The notes under the pieces are model-generated. The model saw only the letters and a list, made by a program, of their open reading frames with translations. It did not search any database and had not been told where the DNA came from. A stretch of DNA of 64,000 nucleotides from CAYJBH01 sp964368625 (GTDB taxonomy: Bacteria > Bacillota > Clostridia > Oscillospirales > Ruminococcaceae). How positions within the stretch are numbered: the first letter of the stretch is position 1; each line of letters begins with the position of its first letter. The stretch is from positions 28,535 to 92,534 of the forward strand of contig CAYJBH010000009.1 in assembly GCA_964368625.1 (NCBI GenBank), in the 5' to 3' direction. Below, in pieces: positions 1-8,851 of the stretch. The position numbers and the translations under genes are program-made.

Positions 1-27
1 AAAATATTGTCAGGAAAAAAGTTATGA
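1..27 (+). CDS. 3' end of an upstream gene (partial)
   Basis: The first 27 bases can be read as the last eight codons of a gene (K-I-L-S-G-K-K-L, then TGA). Its stop overlaps the ATG of the following sensor kinase in an ATGA arrangement. Such overlaps are typical of translationally coupled two-component genes, so a response regulator just outside the window is a reasonable guess. The fragment is too short to identify by itself. Confidence 0.35.
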   Translation, partial: KILSGKKL

Positions 28-1760
28 AAAAAATCGTTGATTATAATCTACATCACCAGCTATTAATTTATATAATTGTACCTATTATACTGCTTTTTCT
101 TTTTCAGTTACCATATATCTTCTATGTTTTAAGGATGAATGAAGAAACATCTGCAGACTATGTAGAGTCAAACCTTAATATTACATACGATAATATGAGT
201 AGAGAGTTAAATGCGATAAAAAGGGCGGGTGATTCGCTGGCCTACAGCATGGCGCTTACAGATTTTTTATATGAGGAAAACTATTATAAAAGATTTGAAG
301 CACTAGATAGTATTAGCGACATTTTTTCTACCATAGAGAACTACAGTAGTAGCATTGAAAGTGTGTTTTTAGCAAACAAAGAAAACTCAATTGGACTTTT
401 TCATGGAATAACGTATTCTAATCAGCTTGGCGATATCGATAAGATATATACCGAGTTGTTTTTAAAGCAGGAAACTTCAAACAATGGTGATTTTTTTCTG
501 TTCCACAATAGCGATGATAAATATGTTCTTATCTATGTTACCGGCGTTGTGCCGATTGATGGCAACGACTATGTTGGAGCATATCGAGAAACCTCCGATA
601 TGCTTATCTTTTTTATTAATATAAAGAGTTTAATGTTAACCGGCGACGACGATATTACTTACTATCTAGCGGATAGCAATGGTAATATTCTTGTTAATAA
701 TGAATTCATTTCACAGGAAGATTTTAAAGAGAAAACCGTAAGCAATAAATATTTAATGAGCCTAGAAAATCCTGAAAGTGGGATTAAGTTGTATGCTTCT
801 TCCAATCTTTATCTACAAAACGACTATATAGTTAGTACCGGACTGTTATTAATGCTATCCATTCTTGCCGCAATACTTTCTATAATTATTATTGGATACA
901 TGTGGAACAGAAATATTGTAAGACCGCTTGTTACGGTTTCAAAGGAGATAAATGAAGACACAACAATACTCAATTACAACTTTACAAAGGGCCCTGATAA
1001 TCAGATAGGCAGAATTATAGAAAAGCTTAACGAGATGATGGAGCGCAACCGAACAGCAACATCTAACCTTATAAACATGCAGTCACAGATATTTGAAGCC
1101 GAAATTGCTGAGCGTGAGCTTAGGTATATTGCCTTAAAAAACCAAATCAATCCTCACTTTTTATACAATACCCTTGCATCAATTAAGGGCATGGCTCGTA
1201 TCTATGATGCACCAATTATTGCAGATCAATGTCAAGCGGTTTCTGATATATTAAGATACTCGCTAAAAGGAAAAAACATGGTTTCGTTGCGTGAAGAGCT
1301 TGAGATAATAAAGCAATATATAAGCATAATGAGCATCCGATTTGAGGGTAAATTCATTATGAATTATAATATTAATACAAGCTGCCTTAATGAGAATATC
1401 GTAAAAATGTCGCTGCAACCTTTAATAGAAAACTGCATTAATCATGGTTTTGAGGATATTGATGAAGGTGGCGAAATTTCTATTAGTGTTTTGTCGGATG
1501 ATGAATATATGACGATAACAATTAGCGATAACGGTTGTGGTTTTTCTGATGAGGAATATGAAAAGGTACATAGAATGTTACTGCTAGGTGTAGAAAATGA
1601 CACCGAGGGCTCAGACAGTATTGGAATAGCAAACATCGACAGAAGATTAAAGTTGGCACTTGGAAAGGAATATGGGCTAATTATAGAAAAGCAGAATAAG
1701 GGGTCTACCATAAAAATGCGCTATCCTTTAAATATAAAACAGAGTTCTGTGAGTATATAA
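24..1760 (+). CDS. YesM/LytS-type membrane sensor histidine kinase
   Basis: A 578-residue sensor kinase. An N-terminal membrane helix (about 14-36) and a second helix (about 272-292) enclose an extracytoplasmic sensor domain of about 235 residues. A HAMP-like linker follows (around RNIVRPLVTVSKEIN). The His_kinase domain has the phosphoacceptor motif NPHFLYNTL near residue 377, and the ATPase domain has an N box (LIENCINHGF, about 467), a DNGCGF G box (about 502) and SIGIANIDRRL. This family usually pairs with an AraC-type response regulator and controls carbohydrate or peptide uptake. The regulator is probably the truncated gene upstream, whose stop codon overlaps this start. The family call is firm; the signal is unknown. 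Confidence 0.93.
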   Translation: MKKIVDYNLHHQLLIYIIVPIILLFLFQLPYIFYVLRMNEETSADYVESNLNITYDNMSRELNAIKRAGDSLAYSMALTDFLYEENYYKRFEALDSISDIFSTIENYSSSIESVFLANKENSIGLFHGITYSNQLGDIDKIYTELFLKQETSNNGDFFLFHNSDDKYVLIYVTGVVPIDGNDYVGAYRETSDMLIFFINIKSLMLTGDDDITYYLADSNGNILVNNEFISQEDFKEKTVSNKYLMSLENPESGIKLYASSNLYLQNDYIVSTGLLLMLSILAAILSIIIIGYMWNRNIVRPLVTVSKEINEDTTILNYNFTKGPDNQIGRIIEKLNEMMERNRTATSNLINMQSQIFEAEIAERELRYIALKNQINPHFLYNTLASIKGMARIYDAPIIADQCQAVSDILRYSLKGKNMVSLREELEIIKQYISIMSIRFEGKFIMNYNINTSCLNENIVKMSLQPLIENCINHGFEDIDEGGEISISVLSDDEYMTITISDNGCGFSDEEYEKVHRMLLLGVENDTEGSDSIGIANIDRRLKLALGKEYGLIIEKQNKGSTIKMRYPLNIKQSSVSI

Positions 1761-1924
1761 GTTACGTATTGTAATTACTTCATATATTAAGAGTAGTTTT
1801 GATATGTTACATGTAATATCCTAACGAACCCTTTAAGGTGCTATTGCTCTTTAAAAACTTCTCCTTTACATTGCTTCATCAATATGCTAACATAAATTTA
1901 GTATTCATTTTCGGGGGTGAAATT

Positions 1925-3271
1925 ATGAAAAACGAATTGGAAAAGCGCTATAACCTATTAACTGCAATAGCTATGGTAATAGGAATAGTAATAGGAAGCG
2001 GTGTTTTTTTTAAAGCCGAAAAGGTTCTTAATGCAACCAACGGGGATTTGAGCTTGGGCATTTTCGCCTGGATAATCGGTGGCGCTATAATGGTTATCTG
2101 TGCATATGCTTTTGCCGTTCTTGCAGCAAGATATGAAAAGGCAAACGGAATTGTAGATTATGCAGAGGCTGCAGGTGGCAAAACCTACGGATATGCGGTA
2201 GGTTGGTTCATGTCAACCATTTATTATCCTTCTCTTACAGGGGTGCTTGCATGGGTGTCGGCAAAATATACAGCAGTATTATTTAACTTTGAAGACATTA
2301 ATTCCGGAGCCGAGACATTCGTAATTGCAGGATTATACATGGTATCTATATATGCACTTAATGCTATGGCACCGGTGTTATCCGGCAAGTTTCAGGTTGC
2401 CACAACGGTTATCAAACTTATTCCGCTTGCACTTTTAGCAATTTTCGGAACGATATCAGGAATTGCAAGTGGACAGATTGTTCAAAATTTTGCTACAGTT
2501 ACCGCTGATGTGACAACATCAAATCCATTGCTGACCAGTATAGTTGCGACAGCATTTGCATACGAAGGCTGGATTGTTGCCACCAGTATTAATTCAGAGC
2601 TAAAAAACTCAAAGCGTAATCTGCCGAGAGCGTTGATATGGGGAACAATTTTAATTGTAATCGTTTACATAGCATACTTTGTAGGACTTGCCGGAGCAAT
2701 GCCAACAAGCGAGTTTATGACTGGCGGAGAAGCAGCGGTTAAATTAGCCTTTACAACAGTTCTCGGACAGGTGGGAGGAAGTCTTCTTGTTGTGTTTGTT
2801 GTAATATCCTGCCTCGGCACACTCAACGGGTTAATGCTTGGATGCACACGTGGAATTTATTCTCTGGCAATGCGTAACCTCGGACCTAAACCGCAGGTGT
2901 TTAAACAGGTTGACCCGGTGACTAAGATGCCGACTAATTCATCGGTGTTTGCACTGTTGCTCACAGGGGCATATCTGTTTTTGTGGTACGGTAATTTTGC
3001 CGGATGGTGGGGAATATTTCTTGATGTTTCAGAATTGCCAATTGTAACAATGTATGCTTTGTATATACCTATATTTTTATGGATGATAAAGAATATTAAA
3101 GATGCGGGTGTTTTTTCACGAATTGTAGTTCCTATATTAGCTATAATTGGTTCTCTGTTTATGATTTATGCCGCGTTTATAAGCCACGGAATAGCCGTTT
3201 TCGTTTATCTTGCTCTGTTTGCAGTTATAATGTGTATAGGAATGTTTATTTATAAAATGAAATTAAAATAA
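1925..3271 (+). CDS. APC-superfamily amino acid permease
   Basis: A 448-residue, about 12-helix integral membrane transporter of the amino acid-polyamine-organocation superfamily. The N-terminal half has the family's first-helix motif (IGIVIGSGVFF). This is followed by a glycine-rich second helix and an AYEGWIV stretch in the middle, resembling the SteT/LAT-type exchangers. The open frame extends upstream to 1838, but the ATG at 1925 follows GGGGGTGAAATT, a good ribosome binding site, and begins the conserved MKNELEKRYN start. It stands alone, with a strong hairpin terminator after it. The substrate is an amino acid by family; which one is not visible. Confidence 0.9.
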   Translation: MKNELEKRYNLLTAIAMVIGIVIGSGVFFKAEKVLNATNGDLSLGIFAWIIGGAIMVICAYAFAVLAARYEKANGIVDYAEAAGGKTYGYAVGWFMSTIYYPSLTGVLAWVSAKYTAVLFNFEDINSGAETFVIAGLYMVSIYALNAMAPVLSGKFQVATTVIKLIPLALLAIFGTISGIASGQIVQNFATVTADVTTSNPLLTSIVATAFAYEGWIVATSINSELKNSKRNLPRALIWGTILIVIVYIAYFVGLAGAMPTSEFMTGGEAAVKLAFTTVLGQVGGSLLVVFVVISCLGTLNGLMLGCTRGIYSLAMRNLGPKPQVFKQVDPVTKMPTNSSVFALLLTGAYLFLWYGNFAGWWGIFLDVSELPIVTMYALYIPIFLWMIKNIKDAGVFSRIVVPILAIIGSLFMIYAAFISHGIAVFVYLALFAVIMCIGMFIYKMKLK

Positions 3272-3333
3272 GTAGCTCCCCCCCACAAGATGTACCAACT
3301 CCAATGTTAGACTTGATGGTATAGTTATTAAAT

Positions 3334-3380
3334 AAAGAAACAATCTGACTCTTGTTTGTGAAGTGTCAGATTGTTTCTTT
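3334..3380. terminator. Bidirectional intrinsic terminator
   Basis: A perfect 16-bp inverted repeat (AAAGAAACAATCTGAC with GTCAGATTGTTTCTTT) has a 15-nt loop and A/T runs on both flanks. It lies between convergent genes, so it can stop the permease transcript on the plus strand and the long catabolic operon on the minus strand. Confidence 0.85.
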
Positions 3381-3410
3381 AAAGAATATACTCATTTGGA
3401 GGTGTACAAT

Positions 3411-4550
3411 TTATCCACCAACCAAAGCAGATTCCTCTCTTACCTGCCAAAGTTCATTGGCGATATAACCTGAGGGTAACGCTTTAGGTTTTACAAATGT
3501 TGAGGAGATTGGCATAACGCAAGAATTGTTTGAACTTTGCAATAGTGCATGGAGAGTTTCAAACACATGATATGCCATCTCTTTTGAAGTTCGATGTTCT
3601 CGGTTTTCTCGAATTGCCCATGCCATTTCAGCTGCGCCCACACCGCGTGACTGCTCACTGTAACCATGCGTGTATGGAAACTCAAAAATCTCTCCGCTAA
3701 TTTTTTTTAGATATACCTTGCTATTAAAACAGTTTGGGTCTCCCGCATAGAGTATACCCTCTGTTCCGTAAATCTCCAGCCGTGTTGTTTCCTCAATAAT
3801 TGAGTCTGAATTCATATGAAGTGTTCCTACAACCCCACTTTGATATTGTAACGATGCAACAACAACATTTTCTGTTTCTATTTTATACTCCTCGCCGAAT
3901 GTGGCACTGCCCATGCGATGCTCAACCCTATCGGGTTGGTGTAGCTGCGAAAATGCGGTTACCGCCTGCACATTTCCAAGCAAACTGCATAGTGCTGTTA
4001 TATAATACACACCCATATCAAAGGCGATACCACCGCCTTTTTTGCGAAGATGAGGCAACAGCTCTGCACACAAACCATAATCTCGATTGAGTGATGCAAC
4101 AAAAGATAATGGTTTTCCTATTAGTCCGGAATCTATAATATAGCGTGATGTTTGTAACGCTGCGCCTAAAAAGGTATCCGGTGCTACGCCTAAGTATAGA
4201 TTTTCTCTTTGCGCAATTTCACAGAGTTCGGCTCCATCTTTTAAATCAACTGCAATCATTTTTTCTGAAAACACATGTTTGCCTTGCTCTAATGCCTGCT
4301 TGTTGATGGTGTAGTGGGCAATGGGATTGGTGAGATTGATAATCATCTCAATTTCATCATCCGCTAATATTTCATCAAAGGTCATAGGTAGGATATTAAA
4401 TTGTCTTGCACAAGCATTCATGCGCTCAACATCAAGATCGGCACAGGCCTTAATGTCTAAAATTGAAAAGTTTTTTTGAATTGACTCTATGTAGATACTG
4501 CTAATTACACCACATCCAACTATAGCTACTTTAACCGGTTTGTATTTCAT
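3411..4550 (-). CDS. Gfo/Idh/MocA-family oxidoreductase
   Basis: A 379-residue NAD(P)-dependent oxidoreductase. The N-terminal Rossmann fold carries VAIVGCGVISSIYIE. The usual EKP motif at the end of the nucleotide-binding domain appears as SEKMIA, keeping the catalytic lysine region but with Met for Pro. The C-terminal half is the usual beta-sheet substrate domain (GGGIAFDMGVYY). This is the last gene of the minus-strand cluster. Its start overlaps the M20 hydrolase stop by 4 bp (ATGA), so the two are coupled. By family it oxidises or reduces a sugar- or amino-acid-like hydroxyl or imine; the substrate is unknown. Confidence 0.88.
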   Translation of the reverse strand: MKYKPVKVAIVGCGVISSIYIESIQKNFSILDIKACADLDVERMNACARQFNILPMTFDEILADDEIEMIINLTNPIAHYTINKQALEQGKHVFSEKMIAVDLKDGAELCEIAQRENLYLGVAPDTFLGAALQTSRYIIDSGLIGKPLSFVASLNRDYGLCAELLPHLRKKGGGIAFDMGVYYITALCSLLGNVQAVTAFSQLHQPDRVEHRMGSATFGEEYKIETENVVVASLQYQSGVVGTLHMNSDSIIEETTRLEIYGTEGILYAGDPNCFNSKVYLKKISGEIFEFPYTHGYSEQSRGVGAAEMAWAIRENREHRTSKEMAYHVFETLHALLQSSNNSCVMPISSTFVKPKALPSGYIANELWQVREESALVGG

Positions 4551-5719
4551 GAGTTTATTTCTCCTTCAAGTGCATCAATAGCAAACTGAGCATAAACAGC
4601 CGCCCCGGTAGGCAATACACCCTCTTCTATTTCAAACTTTGCATGATGAGAAGGATACCGTCCGCCTGCTCCAAGCGTGAAAAAAGCTCCGGGGACCTTT
4701 GCTGTGTATTCAGAAAAATCCTCACTTCCCATAAAGCGGTCGCCATCTTTTAAGTTCTCACGCCCAACGATTTTTTTAGCCGCATTTCTGGCTATATCCA
4801 CAACCTTATCATTATTGATTAGAACGTCGGTTAGCTCAATATATTCAATTAAAGCTTTGCATCGATAAGCAGAGGCAGTGTTTTCTACCAAGCGATAAAA
4901 GGCCTCCTTCATTTTTTCACGTATATCACGGCTGTAGGTGCGTATTGTTCCCTCTAAAACGGCTTCTCCTGAAACAACATTATGGCTACCGTCACTCTGA
5001 AAAGAGCCCACAGTTACTACCAATGGCTCCAGTGCATTAAATTCCCTTGATGTAAATGACTGTAAGGCAGTAACAATTGAACTTCCTGCCAGCACAGGGT
5101 CAATCCCGCTATGAGGAAAAGCGGCGTGACACTGTTTGCCTTGAACCACAATTTTAAAACGATTTGCCGAAGCAAAAATCGGCCCTTTTAAGCTCATTAC
5201 ATAGTTGCTGGTTGCACCAACTCCGATATGCAGTGCAAAAATACACTCTACATCTTCAAGAACGCCCTGCTCGATAATGCATGCCGCCCCCTTGGCGATT
5301 TCTTCGGCAGGTTGAAAAATTAAGCGAACAGTACCACTCCACAAATCGGTAGTTTTCGAAAGCAGATTGGCGGCTCCTAACAGCATTGCCGCATGAGTAT
5401 CATGTCCACAGGCATGCATAACGCCATCGTGTTCACTTGAGTAGCTACAGCCGGTTTCCTCTTTAATCGGCAATGCATCAATATCGGCACGTAGGGCAAC
5501 GATTTTTCGATTTTCTGCACCTTTTTTGTTGCCGTGTATCTCTGCAACAACGCCGGTAGGGTTTAATCGGCGGTAGCTAACGCCCATTTCATCCAGCTGT
5601 TTTGCAATAACATCGGTTGTTAAAAATTCTTGAAACCCGAGTTCGGGGTAGCGGTGAATTTCACGACGGATATTAATAATATAATCCTTATTTTCTTGTG
5701 CTAGCCTTAAAAAATCCAT
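4547..5719 (-). CDS. M20-family amidohydrolase (hippurate hydrolase / N-acyl-amino-acid deacylase type)
   Basis: A 390-residue metallopeptidase-like amidohydrolase. Metal-binding and catalytic motifs are all visible: ALRADIDALPI, HACGHDTHAAM (about residue 101), FQPAEEIAKGA and a C-terminal MGSEDFSEYT with SHHAKFEIEE. Family members cleave N-acyl or N-aminoacyl amide bonds (hippurate, N-acetyl-cysteine conjugates, N-acetyl-diaminopimelate). Its start shares a TAATG junction with the upstream desulfidase-like gene, so the two are translationally coupled. Placed between a desulfidase and a dehydrogenase in a peptide-importer operon, it probably deacylates the imported compound. The exact substrate cannot be assigned. 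Confidence 0.9.
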   Translation of the reverse strand: MDFLRLAQENKDYIINIRREIHRYPELGFQEFLTTDVIAKQLDEMGVSYRRLNPTGVVAEIHGNKKGAENRKIVALRADIDALPIKEETGCSYSSEHDGVMHACGHDTHAAMLLGAANLLSKTTDLWSGTVRLIFQPAEEIAKGAACIIEQGVLEDVECIFALHIGVGATSNYVMSLKGPIFASANRFKIVVQGKQCHAAFPHSGIDPVLAGSSIVTALQSFTSREFNALEPLVVTVGSFQSDGSHNVVSGEAVLEGTIRTYSRDIREKMKEAFYRLVENTASAYRCKALIEYIELTDVLINNDKVVDIARNAAKKIVGRENLKDGDRFMGSEDFSEYTAKVPGAFFTLGAGGRYPSHHAKFEIEEGVLPTGAAVYAQFAIDALEGEINS

Positions 5720-7005
5720 TAGCCTGGATTCCTTTCTGTTTGTAACATCATCTCTAATATTTCCATATCAGCTTGTTTTAATCCAACGCTACCAAGGCGA
5801 GCAATATTCTGCACCGTTTTATCTGCGTTTTCTGCAACAATTCCATCGCCCACACAGAATTTCTGACCGCTTAGGCACATTTCATAGCTAAAAATTGCCG
5901 AGTCTACCGAGGCTGCAATCTTTGCCGCACAGGAGGCTTTGGCGCCATCACAAATCATTCCGGATAAAATTCCCACCGAGTTATCAATAGTTTGAGCAAT
6001 TTCTTCTTTTCCCTTACCGTCTAAAAAGGCTATACCACAAGCGGCACCGATACCTGCGCACAGAGCGCCGCAAAATGCTGAAAGTTTACCCATGCCATGC
6101 TTTAGATAGATAGCAAAAAGATCAGATAATGCAACTGCACGAATAAGTTGCTCCTGGCTTGCATCAATCGATTTAGCATACTCAACAACCGGCACACAAG
6201 CTGTTATGCCTTGATTACCACTACCGCTTACAACAACTACAGGCAAGGTGCTGCCGCTCATACGCGCATCAGAACCTGCCGCCGCCCTAGCCTTAGCCCT
6301 AACGCGAACGTCTTCGTTGCCATAAAGCGAAATTAATGTTTTTCCGATGTTTGCTCCATATTCTTTTTGCAAACCTTCTTCTGCTATGGTTACATTATAT
6401 TCTATTTGTCGTAAAATAAACTCACTTATATCCGAAATATCTGCTTCCTGTGCAAACGAAACAATATCAGCTACATTTAGGTAACCATACTTTTCGTCGG
6501 TTTGTGTTTGCTCTGCATTCTCAATATTAAGCAAAGTGTCACCATTTTTTTCTTCAAGTACAATATTGGTATGTGAGTCCTGCATTTTTACACGTACGCA
6601 ATCATCTCCTGCATACGCAGTAATATCAATTAAAAACACATGATTACTGTGTGATGTTTCGATTTTAATGGGGCAGCTGTTTAAATAGTTGCCGATTTCA
6701 TGCTGTTGCTGCTCGGTTATAACCGAGAGCGCCTCTAACATAAGGTCAGGCCGTCCTGCTATAACCCCGGCTGCCATAGCCGCTTTTATGCCACATCGTC
6801 CTCCTGTGTTTGGCACAACGGCACTCTTTGCATTTTTAATAATATCTCCGCTAATAATGGCATCTATTCGTTCAGGTACACGACCTAACAATACCACTGT
6901 TCTAGCTGCAACCAATGCAATTGCTGTTGGTTCGGTGCATCCTATTGCAGGAATAAGTTCTTTCTTTAAGATGTCAATATATGCCTGGTTTTTATTGCGA
7001 TTCAT
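5719..7005 (-). CDS. CyuA-like L-cysteine desulfidase (UPF0597 / serine dehydratase alpha-like)
   Basis: A 428-residue protein of the CyuA/YhaM family, related to the iron-sulfur L-serine dehydratase alpha subunit. Key features are the N-terminal PAIGCTEPTAIAL (Cys near residue 22), the PNTGGRCGIKAA segment, and a C-terminal cysteine-rich part with CGALCAGIGAACG and GMICDGAKASCAA. These cysteines are the expected [4Fe-4S] ligands. Characterised members degrade L-cysteine to pyruvate, sulfide and ammonia; other family members may dehydrate serine-like substrates. The gene is coupled (TAATG) to the M20 hydrolase and follows the binding-protein gene, which implies that the imported substrate yields cysteine or a related amino acid. 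Confidence 0.85.
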   Translation of the reverse strand: MNRNKNQAYIDILKKELIPAIGCTEPTAIALVAARTVVLLGRVPERIDAIISGDIIKNAKSAVVPNTGGRCGIKAAMAAGVIAGRPDLMLEALSVITEQQQHEIGNYLNSCPIKIETSHSNHVFLIDITAYAGDDCVRVKMQDSHTNIVLEEKNGDTLLNIENAEQTQTDEKYGYLNVADIVSFAQEADISDISEFILRQIEYNVTIAEEGLQKEYGANIGKTLISLYGNEDVRVRAKARAAAGSDARMSGSTLPVVVVSGSGNQGITACVPVVEYAKSIDASQEQLIRAVALSDLFAIYLKHGMGKLSAFCGALCAGIGAACGIAFLDGKGKEEIAQTIDNSVGILSGMICDGAKASCAAKIAASVDSAIFSYEMCLSGQKFCVGDGIVAENADKTVQNIARLGSVGLKQADMEILEMMLQTERNPG

Positions 7006-7051
7006 AATATCCTCAAACTATTTTTATTGTGTTCACCATGCTTTTTATTGA

Positions 7052-7082
7052 ATTCAGGTGACCGTAAACCAGCCACCTGAAT
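7052..7082 (-). other. mRNA hairpin between the binding-protein gene and the desulfidase gene
   Basis: A perfect 9-bp inverted repeat (ATTCAGGTG with CACCTGAAT) has a 13-nt loop and no following U-run. It lies in the 104-bp gap between two co-directional genes. Such hairpins after solute-binding-protein genes often protect the upstream mRNA and raise its level relative to the rest of the operon. Partial termination is an alternative. Confidence 0.5.
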
Positions 7083-7109
7083 ACATTAATTTATTTATAA
7101 ATTATCTGA

Positions 7110-8762
7110 TTATTCTACAGTCCACTCATAGTACTTCCAGTTTTTCACACCGAATCCTGATGTGTCAACATTAGAAAGTCGGTCAGACACAACATAGGTT
7201 TGTGTTTTGAAGTAGAGGTAAATCATAGGAGATGTTTCTGCTTGTAGAACCTGGAACTGTTCGGTAAGTGCATAAGCATCTTCGTATGTTAATGCTACCT
7301 TTACCTCATCCCATAGATCATTGATGGTCATATCGGTCATCTGGTTCCAACCATTTTCAATGTAGTAGAATGTAGCGGTGGTTGGGTCGGAGTTAGATGC
7401 GGCAGAACCCATTACGGCGAAGTCGCATTCACCGGCAAACAGTGCGGCTGAGATTGTTGCCATATCTGCCTGAACAACCTCACAGTTAATGCCTGCCTCA
7501 GACCATATCTGCTGTAATACTGTGGCTGCCGAAACGCGCTGTGCTTGGTCGGATTGAACGTGAATTGTGTATGTTTTGCTAAAATCAAATCCTGCATCTT
7601 CCAGCATTGTAATACCGGCGGCTTGGTCATATCCAATTGCCATTTCGGCTGCAACGTCAGAGTAGTATGGATGTGAAATGTTGAATAGGCTATCTGCGGC
7701 TTCTGCATATTTACCATAAGCGGCCTCGGCCAATAGATCTTTATCTACAAGGTAGTTTAAAGCAAGACGGGTATCGGTATCAAATTTTTGGTTGTTAATC
7801 AGTAAATGGTCGTGAGAATAACCTTCTGCAACGGTTACGCTAAGGCCTTCTGCTTCAGCAGCCATATCAAGGTCGTTAGCAGATAGTGCAGATGAGTATG
7901 CCGTAACATCAACATCACCGGACATTAAGGAGGATAAGAGAGCAGAGCTAGCAACAACCTTAATAATTAAACGATCGATATCTGCTGCACCTTTGTAGTA
8001 GTTTTCGTTAACTACATATTCCATGCGCTCGCCGTCGATGTAGCTATCAAACATAAACGGACCACTACCTACCGGGTTTTCCCAGAAATCGATGGTAGCT
8101 AAATCTGCAGGGGCAACATCAGCTAAGAGATGTTCTGGGAAGATGTAGCTGTAGCGCAAGGCGTAAAAATATGTATCAGGTGCAACACCCTGCTTTAGTG
8201 TCATTTTTACGGTCTCTTCATCAACAGCTTCAATGCCAAGATCGTCTGCGCTGTTTACCCATTGTCCGGATTCATCTGTACCTACAATATAAGGATCGCC
8301 GAATTCATCTTCAACCTCAGGGTTAAGTAGGAATTTGTAGGTGAATACAACGTCGTCTGCGGTAACTTTTTCGCCATCATGCCAATAAGCATTAGGGTCA
8401 ATTTTACAGATATACTCAGAATATGTATCGTCTGTAGCCTCCCAGCTGGAGTAGATTGCGGGCTCAAGTACGCCCTCACCGTTAACAATAGCTAGGGTAT
8501 CAAAAAGTGGAGCTGTAAATACCTGCTGTGCATCCTTTGACTGCCACATTGCATGTGATAATGATAGCCATGCACTGGTTACACCCATGGTTACAACTTT
8601 TTCTTCGCCATCAGCTGTGCCTGCGTCTTCTGTTGCGGCACTATCCGGTGCATCACCTGTAGATGTGTCTGTCGCAGGCTCTGGAGTAGAGCATCCGGTA
8701 AGCAACATCATTAGTGCTACTATTACGCATAATAGCCTTTTAAGTAAACTTAAACTTTTCAT
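7110..8762 (-). CDS. Peptide/opine ABC transporter substrate-binding lipoprotein (SBP_bac_5)
   Basis: A 550-residue extracytoplasmic binding protein of the OppA/DppA family. It has a lipoprotein signal with lipobox LLTGC (Cys 24) and a Thr/Asp/Ala-rich linker, then the SBP_bac_5 fold (YWHDGEKVTADDVVFTYKFL; GSGPFMFDSYIDGE). It captures an oligopeptide-like or opine-like ligand outside the membrane and delivers it to the DppBCDF permease encoded upstream in the same operon. It is placed after the uroporphyrinogen-decarboxylase-like gene instead of next to the permease genes. A stable hairpin follows it. The ligand is unknown. Confidence 0.92.
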   Translation of the reverse strand: MKSLSLLKRLLCVIVALMMLLTGCSTPEPATDTSTGDAPDSAATEDAGTADGEEKVVTMGVTSAWLSLSHAMWQSKDAQQVFTAPLFDTLAIVNGEGVLEPAIYSSWEATDDTYSEYICKIDPNAYWHDGEKVTADDVVFTYKFLLNPEVEDEFGDPYIVGTDESGQWVNSADDLGIEAVDEETVKMTLKQGVAPDTYFYALRYSYIFPEHLLADVAPADLATIDFWENPVGSGPFMFDSYIDGERMEYVVNENYYKGAADIDRLIIKVVASSALLSSLMSGDVDVTAYSSALSANDLDMAAEAEGLSVTVAEGYSHDHLLINNQKFDTDTRLALNYLVDKDLLAEAAYGKYAEAADSLFNISHPYYSDVAAEMAIGYDQAAGITMLEDAGFDFSKTYTIHVQSDQAQRVSAATVLQQIWSEAGINCEVVQADMATISAALFAGECDFAVMGSAASNSDPTTATFYYIENGWNQMTDMTINDLWDEVKVALTYEDAYALTEQFQVLQAETSPMIYLYFKTQTYVVSDRLSNVDTSGFGVKNWKYYEWTVE

Positions 8763-8851
8763 TAATTACTTCCTTTCAAAATTCATATTTATTTTCTCTG
8801 TCTTAAGTTTGCAATAAAGAGAATTTAGTGATCAGCAGAATATTACAAAAC

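Noticed and set aside
1838..1924. 29-codon extension of the amino acid permease
   Set aside because: No ribosome binding site; GGGGGTGAA and family start support 1925.
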